Shown: one piece after another, positions 1 to 7,918 of the stretch | How positions within the stretch are numbered: position 1 is the first letter of the stretch | How the letters are laid out: every line of letters starts with the position of its first letter | Source: Streptomyces sp. NBC_01497 | Lineage (GTDB): Bacteria; Actinomycetota; Actinomycetes; Streptomycetales; Streptomycetaceae | Length of the DNA: 64,000 nt | Direction of reading: 5' to 3' | Assembly: GCF_036250695.1 (NCBI RefSeq) | Contig: NZ_CP109427.1 | Span: forward strand, 7,688,001 to 7,752,000 | The notes under the pieces: generated by a model | Told to the model about the DNA's origin: nothing | The model's input: the letters and a program-made list of their open reading frames with translations, nothing else | Database searches by the model: none | Program-made: the position numbers and the translations under genes

Positions 1-140
1 CGCCTCCGGGCGGACCCCCCGTCATCCGCCGACACGCGCAGCCATCCGCCCCGGCCGGCGGGCTGGACGCACGCGCAAGTTCTCTGGACCCGCCGTCATG
101 GCCCGAGCCCGCCCCGGCTCCGTAGCGTCGACAGCCGTGA

Positions 141-164
141 GCCCCCGCGATCCTCTGCGGGGGC
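141..164 (+). promoter_or_regulatory. 5' UTR hairpin before aldo/keto reductase
   Basis: An 8-bp perfect inverted repeat (GCCCCCGC at 141-148, GCGGGGGC at 157-164, 8-nt loop) ends just before the GGAAGG ribosome-binding site of the gene starting at 181. It could modulate translation or be an incidental GC-rich hairpin. No uridine tract follows, so it is unlikely to be a classical terminator. Confidence 0.35.
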
Positions 165-180
165 GGAAGGCGGTAGGACC

Positions 181-1200
181 ATGAAGTACGCGTTGCTCGG
201 CAGTACCGGCATCTTCGTCTCCCGCGTGTCGTTGGGGACCATGACCTTCGGCGGCAAGGGCATCCAGCCCTGGGACCGGATGGGCGCCCTCGACCAGAAG
301 GCCGCGGACGAACTCGTCGGCATCGCCCTCGACAGCGGCGTCAACCTCTTCGACACGGCCGACATCTACGCGGCCGGTGAGAGCGAGGAGATCCTCGGCA
401 AGGCGCTCGGCGCCCGCCGAGACGACATCGTCCTGGCGACGAAGGCGTACGCGCCGATGGGCAGCGGTCCCAACGACCAGGGCCTGACCCGGCTGCACCT
501 GACCCGTGCCCTCGACGCCAGTCTGCGGCGCCTGGGCACCGACCACATCGACCTCTACCAGGTGCACAGCTTCGACCCGGTCACCCCGCTGGAGGAGACC
601 CTCGGGGCGCTGGACGACGCCGTGCGCCAGGGCAAGATCCGCTACATCGGCGCCTCCAACTTCGCGGCCTGGCAGCTGATGAAGGCGCTCGGTGTGTCCG
701 ACCTCGGATCCCGGACGCGGTTCGCGTCACTGCAGGCCTACTACTCGCTCGTCGGACGAGACCTGGAGGACGAACTGCTGCCCGTCGTACGGGACCAGGG
801 GCTCGGACTGCTCGTGTGGAGCCCGCTGGCCGGCGGGTTCCTGTCCGGCAAGTACACCCGCGAGGGGTCGAGTGACGCGGACGCGCGGCGCCTCAAGGGC
901 GGCCTGCCGCCGGTGGACCCGGAGCGCGGGCACGACATCGTGGACGTGCTGCGGACCGTGGCGGCCCGGCACGACGCGCAGGTCGCCGCGACGGCACTCG
1001 CCTGGGTGATGGCCCAGCGGGGAGTGAGCAGTGTGATCGTCGGGGCGAAGAGGCCCGACCAGTTGCGGGCGAACCTCGCGGCGGTCGACATCGAACTGAC
1101 CGAGCGGGATCTGCGGGAGCTGGACGCCGTGTCGGCGCCCGAGCCGACATACCCGAGCTGGATCGTCGGCGACCCGGCGGCCCGCTACCCGCGTGGCTGA
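181..1200 (+). CDS. Aldo/keto reductase
   Basis: A 339-residue NADPH-dependent aldo/keto reductase of the long subgroup (YhdN/Tas/AKR11-like). The family reduces aldehydes and ketones in the cytoplasm. The catalytic tetrad is visible as Asp58 and Tyr63 (FDTADIY), Lys88 (LATKAY) and His129 (YQVHS). The protein fills the usual TIM-barrel length and ends with the C-terminal GAKRPDQLRAN cofactor-binding region typical of the family. The ATG at 181 has GGAAGG about 12 nt upstream. It is a single-gene unit, convergent with the transhydrogenase gene downstream. The substrate cannot be inferred from context. Confidence 0.93.
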   Translation: MKYALLGSTGIFVSRVSLGTMTFGGKGIQPWDRMGALDQKAADELVGIALDSGVNLFDTADIYAAGESEEILGKALGARRDDIVLATKAYAPMGSGPNDQGLTRLHLTRALDASLRRLGTDHIDLYQVHSFDPVTPLEETLGALDDAVRQGKIRYIGASNFAAWQLMKALGVSDLGSRTRFASLQAYYSLVGRDLEDELLPVVRDQGLGLLVWSPLAGGFLSGKYTREGSSDADARRLKGGLPPVDPERGHDIVDVLRTVAARHDAQVAATALAWVMAQRGVSSVIVGAKRPDQLRANLAAVDIELTERDLRELDAVSAPEPTYPSWIVGDPAARYPRG

Positions 1201-1339
1201 GGCACGGGCTCCCCGAGGGCCGGACGGCGCCCGCCGGTAAGGCCGGGAGCCGGCCCCCGGGGCCCGGTGCGAGGGACGGGCCCGCGCCCGCCGCCGGGGC
1301 CCGCGCCCGCCCCCGGCGGTGTCCGGGGTCTGTCCGGAC

Positions 1340-2743
1340 TCAGCGCTCCATGCGGTCGATCTGCCGGATCTTGTTGGTCACGTCGAGAGCTGCCACCTTG
1401 TACGACTCGGCGAGCGTCGGGTAGTTGAAGACCGCGTCCACGAGATAGTCGACGGTGCCACCGCAGCCCATCACGGACTGGCCGATGTGCACCAGCTCCG
1501 TGGCGCCGGTGCCGAAGCAGTGGACGCCCAGCAGCGAACGGTCCTCGGGCGACACCAGCAGCTTCAGCATGCCGTGCGCGTCCCCGATGATCTGCCCGCG
1601 CGCCAGCTCCCGGTAGCGCGCCACCCCGACCTCGAAAGGAACGCAGGCGTTCGTGAGTTGGTCTTCCGTGCGGCCGATGAAACTGATCTCGGGGATCGTG
1701 TAGATGCCGATCGGCTGCAACTCGTCCATCTCGTGGACCGGCTCGTCGAAGGCGTGGTACGCGGCGACGCGGCCCTGCTCCATCGAGGTCGCGGCGAGGG
1801 CCGGGAAACCGATGACGTCACCGACGGCGAAGATGTGCGGCACGCCCGTTCGGTACTGCTTGTCGACGGTGATCCGTCCGCGTTTGTCGGCGGTGAGCCC
1901 CGCCCGGTCGAGACCGAGTTCGTCCGTGAGGCCCTGGCGGCCCGCGGAGTACATCACGGCGTCCGCGGCTATCTTCTTGCCGCTCGCGAGAACCGTCAGC
2001 GCGCCCTGCTCGTGGCGCTCCACGGCGGCGACGGTCTCGCCGAACCGGAAGGTGACGCCGAGGTCGCGCAGCTCGTACTTGAGCGACTCGATCACCTCGC
2101 CGTCGCAGAAGTCGAGCATCGACGCCCGCTGCTCGACCACGGTGATCTTGGTGCCGAGCGCCGCGAACATCGAGGCGTACTCCATGCCGATCACACCGGC
2201 GCCGACGACGACCATGGAGCGGGGAACCCGGTCCATGTTGAGGATGCCGTCCGAGTCGATGATCGTACGGTCGTCGAACTCCACGCTGGCGGGGCGCGCG
2301 GGCCTGGTGCCGGTGGCGATCACGATGTTGTCCGCGCTGACCAGTTTCTCCTGGCCCTGCGCATCCTTCACAGCGAGTGTGTTGGCGTCCTCGAACCGCG
2401 CCACCCCGGTGATCAGGGTGACCTGGTTGCGGGAGAGCTGGCTGCGCACGACGTCGACCTCGCGCCGCATCACATGGTCCGTGCGGGCGGTGAGGTCGCC
2501 CACGGTGATGTCGTCCTTGACGCGGTAGCTACTGCCGTACATATCGCGCTGGTTGAGCCCGGTGAGGTACAGCACCGCCTCGCGCAGCGTCTTGGAGGGG
2601 ACGGTTCCGGTGTGGATGGAGACGCCGCCGACCATCTGGGGCCGGTCGACCACGGCGACCCGGTGGCCCAGCTTCGCTGCGGCGATGGCGGCCTTCTGAC
2701 CGCCGGGGCCCGATCCGATGACGAGCAATTCGAAGTCACGCAC
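1340..2743 (-). CDS. sthA: Soluble (Si-specific) NAD(P)+ transhydrogenase
   Basis: A 467-residue FAD flavoprotein of the pyridine nucleotide-disulfide oxidoreductase family. It exchanges reducing equivalents between NADPH and NAD in the cytosol. The N-terminal FAD motif is [10 protein letters not shown] and the NAD-domain motif is [13 protein letters not shown]. The region that holds the redox disulfide in lipoamide dehydrogenase reads [10 protein letters not shown], with no cysteines, as expected for SthA rather than Lpd or GorA. The C-terminal dimerisation domain is complete. I chose the GTG at 2743 because it places the FAD motif at residue 6 as in homologues. The open frame runs 312 codons further upstream without recognisable protein. 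A strong ribosome site is not obvious. Confidence 0.93.
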   Translation of the reverse strand: MRDFELLVIGSGPGGQKAAIAAAKLGHRVAVVDRPQMVGGVSIHTGTVPSKTLREAVLYLTGLNQRDMYGSSYRVKDDITVGDLTARTDHVMRREVDVVRSQLSRNQVTLITGVARFEDANTLAVKDAQGQEKLVSADNIVIATGTRPARPASVEFDDRTIIDSDGILNMDRVPRSMVVVGAGVIGMEYASMFAALGTKITVVEQRASMLDFCDGEVIESLKYELRDLGVTFRFGETVAAVERHEQGALTVLASGKKIAADAVMYSAGRQGLTDELGLDRAGLTADKRGRITVDKQYRTGVPHIFAVGDVIGFPALAATSMEQGRVAAYHAFDEPVHEMDELQPIGIYTIPEISFIGRTEDQLTNACVPFEVGVARYRELARGQIIGDAHGMLKLLVSPEDRSLLGVHCFGTGATELVHIGQSVMGCGGTVDYLVDAVFNYPTLAESYKVAALDVTNKIRQIDRMER

Positions 2744-3021
2744 GACCCGAAGTCTGACATTCCCCCCGCCGTCCCGTAACCCCGGGGTTGGAGCGGTCCG
2801 GGCCGGGGGCACGCCGGTACGCGCACCGGCGCGGACCCGGGCCTTGCCGGGCCCCGGTGGACCGGCGGCCGTCGGCGCCGCGGGGCCCCTTGGCCGGACC
2901 ACGCGCTCCGGAACTCCCGCGATCCCGGATGCCGCCCTCCCGCGCTCGACGACTTCGCGGCGGGCCCTGAAGAAGCGCAAGGAGGCCTGAACCCGTGCCC
3001 CGGGCCGGGCGCGGAGCGGCC

Positions 3022-4044
3022 TCAGGGCCCCGGCCGGTCGCTCCCCGCGAAGTACGCGCCCGGGGTACGGCCCGTCTCCTGCCGGAACGCGGCCACGAAC
3101 GAACTGGGCGTCGCGTAGCCGACCTGCCGCGCCACCGCGGCGAGCGGCCGGTTCGCCGCCATGTGTTCGAGCCCCGCGCGCAGCCGCACCCGGGTCCGCC
3201 ACCTCCCGAAGGACAGCCCTGTCTCCGCGCTGAAGAGGCGGGCGAGCGTGCGGGCGCCGGCTCCCACCTCCCGTCCCCAGTCCGCGAGCGCCCGCGGATC
3301 GGCCGGCGTGGCGATCAGCGACCGTGCCACCCGGCGGGCCCGCTCGTCGGCCGGCATCGGGACCTCGATCGTCGTCACCCGGACCGGCCGCAGCAGGTCG
3401 AACAGCACGGCCTCGGCCCTGCGGCGCGGTTCCTGGCCGAGATCGGGGTCGCCGAGATGTGCTGTCAGCTCCCGCAGCAGGGGGCCGACCGCGACGACCG
3501 TCGGACTGGTCCACCGCACAGGGCACCGTTCGGGCAGCAGGTAGATGCTGCGCATCAGCGCCGGGCGGGTGGCCGTCGTCGTGTGCGGGACACCGGCCGG
3601 GATCCACAGGGCGAGCGTGGGCGGCAGCACCCACTCGTGCTCCGCCACCTCCACACTCAGCACCCCGGCCGGCGCCCACACCAGTTGATGGACGTCGTGT
3701 TCGTGCTCACCGAAGCGCAAGCCCTTCGGCATGTCGAAGTTGACGACGCGCAAGGCGTCGCCGGCGGCGTACCGGGCGTGCGGGGCGCCGCCGTGGCGGG
3801 CCCCGGCACCCCGGCCCGGGTCGGGGTCCCGCCGGGCGGTGCGCTGCCCCGGGGAGCCCGGCCCGGCCGAGTCCGCAGGGGTCCGCCCGAATTCCGCCGG
3901 ACCGTTCTCCGGCCCGATCCGGGCGGCGTCCCGCGGCGCGTCCCGGCGGGAAGCCGAGGGGGCTTCCCCCTGGGCGTCCCGCCGTCCGGCCGGCCGGGGT
4001 TCCCGCCGCGTTCCGGCCGGAGTCTCGTGTCCGTTCAGCGACAT
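3022..4044 (-). CDS. AraC-family transcriptional regulator with cupin sensor
   Basis: About 340 residues. A cupin-like ligand domain lies around residues 85-190 ([15 protein letters not shown], then [10 protein letters not shown]). A C-terminal AraC double helix-turn-helix follows, with the second helix region [20 protein letters not shown]. The first 80 or so residues are a Pro/Arg/Gly-rich stretch of doubtful reality. The ATG at 4044 lacks a clear ribosome site and the true start may be nearer the cupin (around 3800). It is transcribed away from the aldo/keto reductase gene at 4487, which it may control. The DNA-binding half is unambiguous; the inducer is unknown. Confidence 0.85.
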   Translation of the reverse strand: MSLNGHETPAGTRREPRPAGRRDAQGEAPSASRRDAPRDAARIGPENGPAEFGRTPADSAGPGSPGQRTARRDPDPGRGAGARHGGAPHARYAAGDALRVVNFDMPKGLRFGEHEHDVHQLVWAPAGVLSVEVAEHEWVLPPTLALWIPAGVPHTTTATRPALMRSIYLLPERCPVRWTSPTVVAVGPLLRELTAHLGDPDLGQEPRRRAEAVLFDLLRPVRVTTIEVPMPADERARRVARSLIATPADPRALADWGREVGAGARTLARLFSAETGLSFGRWRTRVRLRAGLEHMAANRPLAAVARQVGYATPSSFVAAFRQETGRTPGAYFAGSDRPGP

Positions 4045-4486
4045 GGAGCGGCACTGTATCGCCTGTTCGCCAGCCCGTGCCGCCGATACCTCAGGGAATC
4101 GTGCCGGAACCGGAACCGGAACCGGAACCGGAACCGGCGCGGGCGGGGGACACCGGGCCACGACCGGGGGCCGCGACGCGGGCCGAGCCCGAGGCGGCAC
4201 CGGCCTCCGGGCGCCGGCCGTCCCTGCCGCGGCAGCGCCCCCCGGCAGGGACGGCAGGCCCGGACGGGGACGGTGTGCCGCCCCTCGGCGCCTGACGGCG
4301 GTGCGGTGGGCGCACCGGCCCCGCCCGGGCAGCCCGTGCGCCGCTGTGACAGCCCCCACCCCGGGCCCGTCGCGGACGGGGATGTCGCTGGGCCGTGCGG
4401 GTGGCGACCGGTGGGTAGGTGTTACCGCGCGCGGCAGTGGGGGACTCGAAGGTGACGACCGCTGTCCCCACGACGGAGGAACAAAC
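4045..4486. other. Divergent intergenic region (AraC / aldo-keto reductase)
   Basis: Non-coding, extremely GC-rich spacer between the divergent AraC and aldo/keto reductase genes. It holds a hexanucleotide microsatellite (4104-4137), a run of Gly/Pro-like low-complexity DNA, and a clear GGAGGA ribosome site at 4475-4480 for the gene starting at 4487. Open frames crossing it are composition artefacts. Confidence 0.6.
4104..4137. repeat. CCGGAA hexanucleotide tandem repeat
   Basis: Five perfect consecutive copies of CCGGAA (4104-4133) followed by a partial CCGG. It lies upstream of the likely AraC start. Hexamer repeats can change copy number by slippage. Because the unit is a multiple of three, variation would not shift a reading frame passing through it. 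Confidence 0.9.
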
Positions 4487-5320
4487 GTGACCGAGGTACC
4501 GACCATCACCCTCAACAACGGTGTCGGCATCCCTCAACTGGGCTTCGGGGTGTTCCAGATTCCCCCGAAGGACACGCGCGCGGCGGTCCTGACCGCTCTC
4601 GAAGTCGGTTATCGCCATATCGACACGGCTGAGATGTACGGCAATGAGAAGGAAGTCGGGCAGGCGGTCCGGGACTCCGGCATCGACCGCACCGAGATCT
4701 TCGTGACCAGCAAGCTGAACAACGGCTTCCACGAGCCCGAGGCGGCCGAGCGAGCGTTCCGCACGACGCTTCGGACGCTGGACATCGGTTACCTGGACGC
4801 GTTCCTCATCCACTGGCCGCTGCCGAAGGTCTTCGACTTCGTCGAGACCTGGCACGCGATGGAGGAGATGTACCGCTCGGGCGACGTGAACGTGATCGGT
4901 GTGTCCAACTTCCAGCCGCACCACCTGCGCCGCCTGCTGGAAGGTTCCACGATCGTCCCGGCCCTCAACCAGATCGAGGTCCACCCCTACCTGACGCAGG
5001 ACGACGTCCGCTCGTTCAACGCCGAGCACGAGATCGCGACCGAGGCGTGGTCGCCGATCGCGCAGGGTCTGGTCCTCGGCGACCCGGTGATCACCGCGAT
5101 CGGCGAGCGGCTCGGGAAGACGCCCGCACAGGTGACGCTGCGCTGGCACATCGACCGGGGAGACATCGTCTTCCCGAAGTCGACGACCCCGTCCCGGATC
5201 AAGGAGAACTTCGACCTGTTCGACTTCGCCCTGAGCGAGGAGGACATGGCGCAGATCTCGGCGCTGAACAGGAACGAGCGGACGGGCTTCGACCCGGACA
5301 AGAACAACGCGACGTCCTGA
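4487..5320 (+). CDS. Aldo/keto reductase (2,5-diketo-D-gluconate reductase type)
   Basis: A 277-residue aldo/keto reductase of the short AKR5 class, which reduces 2,5-diketogluconate, methylglyoxal and similar carbonyls with NADPH. The catalytic residues are Asp46 and Tyr51 (HIDTAEMYGNE), Lys76 (VTSKL) and His109 (LIHWP). The C-terminal signature IVFPKSTTPSRIKENF is intact. The GTG at 4487 has GGAGGA six bases upstream and matches family N-termini (TEVPTITLNNG). The physiological substrate is not evident. It sits divergent from an AraC regulator, a possible activator. Confidence 0.94.
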   Translation: MTEVPTITLNNGVGIPQLGFGVFQIPPKDTRAAVLTALEVGYRHIDTAEMYGNEKEVGQAVRDSGIDRTEIFVTSKLNNGFHEPEAAERAFRTTLRTLDIGYLDAFLIHWPLPKVFDFVETWHAMEEMYRSGDVNVIGVSNFQPHHLRRLLEGSTIVPALNQIEVHPYLTQDDVRSFNAEHEIATEAWSPIAQGLVLGDPVITAIGERLGKTPAQVTLRWHIDRGDIVFPKSTTPSRIKENFDLFDFALSEEDMAQISALNRNERTGFDPDKNNATS

Positions 5321-6034
5321 GGGTACGTCCGGCCGCCCCGAGCAGGCTGTCACCGCAGGCAGGGCGGCTGGACGGCCGACGCGATCCGGGTCCGGCGCCG
5401 CCCGGCGCGAGCCCTGGCGGCGGTGGAGGCCGGCCAACCGGTCGGCCCTCCACCGGTTCTCCGCGCGAAAGCTGCGACAACGCCTCCATGGGGAAGCCCC
5501 GACAACGCCCCGATGGGGAAGGCGCGTTACTCCCGTGCACTTCTCTTGACACGTGCAAATCCCCGATGCGCCGTGAAGGTGGACGGGGGCGCAGGCGGGG
5601 ACGGCCTTGATACCGCGGTGCGCTTCGCCGTGGTCGTCCCCGAGGTGCCTGACCGGTGAGGGCGTGCAGTCCTCCCGTCAGCCGTCCCAGGGACCTCTGT
5701 TCCGGCGGGCTCGACACCCTGGGAGGGGCGCGGCGGCCGCCCGCGTCACGGAGGGGGAACCCCGGCACCGGGGGAGCGGCGGGGGCACGCCGCACGCGCA
5801 TTCTGCTTCGGATGACTTCCTTGGTGGCCGACTCCGGAAGTCCTTCGGGGGTTGACTTGAGCACGCGTCTTGTGGTGTCCGGTCAGCGGAGCGGACGCGC
5901 TACCGGTGTCGTTGCGCATGACGCCGTGCGTGGCCCATCCGTAGCCGGCTGGGAGATCCGGATCCGGACCCGGCCTGTGGCAGCGGACGTGCCCAGTTTC
6001 CGTCCACGGTTTGCGGGCTGGTGGGTCGCTGCGG
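5321..6034. other. 714-bp intergenic region without a credible gene
   Basis: Convergent spacer between the aldo/keto reductase and the TetR gene. Open frames on both strands give Arg/Pro/Gly-rich products with no recognisable domain and no ribosome site, so I call no gene. An imperfect tandem duplication lies at 5475-5521. A TTGACA-like hexamer occurs near 5547 but no convincing -10 or gene follows it. Confidence 0.5.
5475..5521. repeat. Imperfect 25-bp tandem duplication
   Basis: Two copies of a 22-nt element starting CGACAACGCC and ending ATGGGGAAG (5475-5496 and 5500-5521), differing at two positions and spaced 25 bp start to start. They lie in otherwise featureless intergenic DNA. No function can be assigned. 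Confidence 0.7.
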
Positions 6035-6643
6035 TCAGCCGCGCACCGCAGCCAGGCACTCGTCGTACAGGTCCATGATGTCGCTCTTGCCGTCGTTGAC
6101 GACCCATTCCATCGATGCGGCATCCAGGCAGGCGAACGACGTCGCGATCACCGCGCGGGCCTTCGCGCCTACGTTGCCGGTAGTCGCGTCCATGCGGGTC
6201 TCGATGAGCGGCAGCAGGTCCTCCTGGAACCGCAGTCGCTTTTCGAGCCAACCGGCGCGCAGCGAGGCGGTGTTGTGCAGGAGACGGAACCGCTCCAGGG
6301 TCTGTTCGCGGCTGTCGTGCAGGGTCAGTACGGCAGCAACCCCTGCGCGCAGGGCCTCCCAGACGCCGACCTCGGCCGGCAGTTCGCTGATCGTGTCTGT
6401 CAGGACCTGCCCGAAGCGGTCCTGGTTGTCGCCGAGAAGGTCCTCCTTGGCGCCGAAGTAGCGGAAGAGGGTGCGTTGGGAAACGCCGGCCTCTCGGGCG
6501 ATCTGGGCGATGGTCGTCTCGTCGTAGCCCTGCTCGGTGAACAGGCGCAGGGCCGTCTCGAGGATCTCTCGGGAGGCCATCTGTCGTGTCCGGTCCCACA
6601 GCGTGGTGGGAGTCCTCGTCGCTGCCTTGGCGTCCTGGTGCAT
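6035..6643 (-). CDS. TetR-family transcriptional regulator
   Basis: A 202-residue one-component repressor. The N-terminal helix-turn-helix spans about residues 25-70 (ILETALRLFTEQGYDETT, IAREAGVSQRTLFRYFGAKE), followed by a helical ligand-binding domain. It is divergently transcribed from an SDR gene at 6801, and a 33-bp palindromic site (6690-6722) lies between them. The obvious inference is autoregulation plus control of the SDR. The ATG at 6643 is used; a second Met at residue 22 is a possible alternative start. Confidence 0.93.
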   Translation of the reverse strand: MHQDAKAATRTPTTLWDRTRQMASREILETALRLFTEQGYDETTIAQIAREAGVSQRTLFRYFGAKEDLLGDNQDRFGQVLTDTISELPAEVGVWEALRAGVAAVLTLHDSREQTLERFRLLHNTASLRAGWLEKRLRFQEDLLPLIETRMDATTGNVGAKARAVIATSFACLDAASMEWVVNDGKSDIMDLYDECLAAVRG

Positions 6644-6689
6644 ACCACCAGATTACCCAGCACTGCCAGACCGGCATGGACATCCCGTG

Positions 6690-6722
6690 TGGCAGTGACA
6701 GCCAATTTGGCATACGCTGCCA
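6690..6722. promoter_or_regulatory. Probable TetR operator, 33-bp nested palindrome
   Basis: Symmetric array TGGCAG-N5-GCCAA-T-TTGGC-N5-CTGCCA centred at 6706, placed between divergent TetR (start 6643) and SDR (start 6801) genes. The outer and inner arms are both perfect inverted repeats with equal 5-nt gaps. A third element, CACTGCCA at 6661-6668, is an inverted copy of TGGCAGTG at 6690-6697. The two dyads suit binding of one or two TetR dimers. Confidence 0.65.
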
Positions 6723-6800
6723 GAAGTTTCGCGGCACCGCCCACTGCCCCACGGACGGAGCTGCTCACCCCCCGCCGAGAAGTACGCAAAGGAGCGCATC

Positions 6801-7514
6801 ATGTCCGCACCCACGGCTTTGATCACCGGTGGAACCAGCGGCATCGGCAAGGCGACCGCCGAACTACTCCACTCCCGCGGTTACCGCGTCATGGTCACCG
6901 GCCTCGGCAATGTCGCCGCCAACGGACTTCCCGAAGACGTCACGGCTGTCCGGGCCGACGCACGGTCCCTGCCGGACATCGACCAGGCGATGGACCAGGC
7001 GCGCCGGCAACTCGGCTCCCTCGACCTGCTCTTCCTCAACGCGGGCATCTCCCGTCCCGGCCCGATCGAGTCAACGGACGAAGACGCCTTCGACGCCTTG
7101 TTCGACATCAACGTCAAGGGAAACTTCTTCACCCTGCAAAAGGCGCTGCCGCTCCTCAACGAGGGCGCCTCAGTCGTGTTCACCGTGGGCGCCGCCGAAG
7201 GAATCGGGGCCGCGATGACAGCCGCCAAGGGCGCCCTGCTGCCCCTCATGCGGTCCCTCGCGCTCGAACTGGCCCCCCGCCGCATCCGCGTCAACGCGGT
7301 CAGCCCGGGAATGATCAACACGCCTGCCTACGGCAAGATGGGTGTCTCCCAGGAAATGATCGACTCTTGGGCCCGGGACGTCCCGCTCGGCCGCGTCGGC
7401 GCTCCCGCCGACATCGCCGAAGCCGTGGCCTTCCTCGCCTCGGACGCCGCCGGATACATCACTGGCGACAACCTCATCGTCTCCGGCGGCATCGGTGTTC
7501 ACACCAACGCCTGA
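6801..7514 (+). CDS. SDR-family protein with altered active site
   Basis: A 237-residue short-chain dehydrogenase/reductase fold. The cofactor motif is TGGTSGIGKA near residue 9, the NAG motif is LFLNAGIS, and the C-terminal VNAVSPGMINTP signature is present. The usual YxxxK catalytic motif reads MTAAK, so the Tyr general acid is Met, and the catalytic Ser is not evident in the preceding strand (VVFTVGAAEG). The protein may be a non-catalytic or atypical NAD(P) binder, or may use another residue. It is divergent from the TetR gene, which probably controls it. The ATG follows AAAGGAG. Confidence 0.85.
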   Translation: MSAPTALITGGTSGIGKATAELLHSRGYRVMVTGLGNVAANGLPEDVTAVRADARSLPDIDQAMDQARRQLGSLDLLFLNAGISRPGPIESTDEDAFDALFDINVKGNFFTLQKALPLLNEGASVVFTVGAAEGIGAAMTAAKGALLPLMRSLALELAPRRIRVNAVSPGMINTPAYGKMGVSQEMIDSWARDVPLGRVGAPADIAEAVAFLASDAAGYITGDNLIVSGGIGVHTNA

Positions 7515-7918
7515 CGAGTAATTTGGCTCTGAAGGGAAGGTTCGCCGGGTCCGACGCTCAGGCTGTGGCCCTGGCGAGCCGGCAGCCCGTGCGGCTGGAA
7601 TCCTCCGCCGCACCGGCAACTTGATCAACCCCCGAAGGACCTACGACGCCGACCACTTGGTGTGAACTCCCAGCACGACAGGGGAAGGTGACGGAGCGTC
7701 AGGCATGCGGAGGCCCCGGCTCCGCCATCCGCCGGCCGGACTCCGCACCGCGCCGGCCGCCGTCTTCGCCCATGGCCGCCCGCGATCCGCCTTCCGCCCG
7801 CCCTCTTGACGGGTGCGGGTCAACGCTCGAAGAATGGGCGCGGCCTGTTCTGACAACGTTGTCTAGCGAGGTGGACATCTGCCCGCGGTGGCGGGGTCAC
7901 CTCCTTGGAGGATTTCCG
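7515..7918. other. Intergenic region before GH92 gene
   Basis: About 400 bp with no supportable gene. It contains the operator-like palindrome at 7850-7865 and a TTGGAGGA ribosome site at 7905-7912 for the GH92 gene. The open frame running back from 7919 to 7688 lacks a signal sequence and is not part of the protein. Confidence 0.6.
7850..7865. promoter_or_regulatory. Operator palindrome CTGACAACGTTGTCTA (copy 1)
   Basis: Contains the perfect 12-bp palindrome GACAACGTTGTC (7852-7863), 54 nt upstream of the GH92 start. The identical 16-mer recurs at 48480-48495, immediately upstream of the second GH92 gene. Length, CG centre and placement resemble operators of LacI-family sugar repressors. 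No LacI gene lies in the window, so the regulator is inferred to be elsewhere. Confidence 0.7.

Noticed and set aside
1319..2779. 486-codon plus-strand frame
   Set aside because: Exact antisense of sthA, whose motifs are unambiguous.
5607..6078. Small plus-strand frames in the 5.3-6.0 kb gap
   Set aside because: No ribosome site, no recognisable domain and no supporting context.
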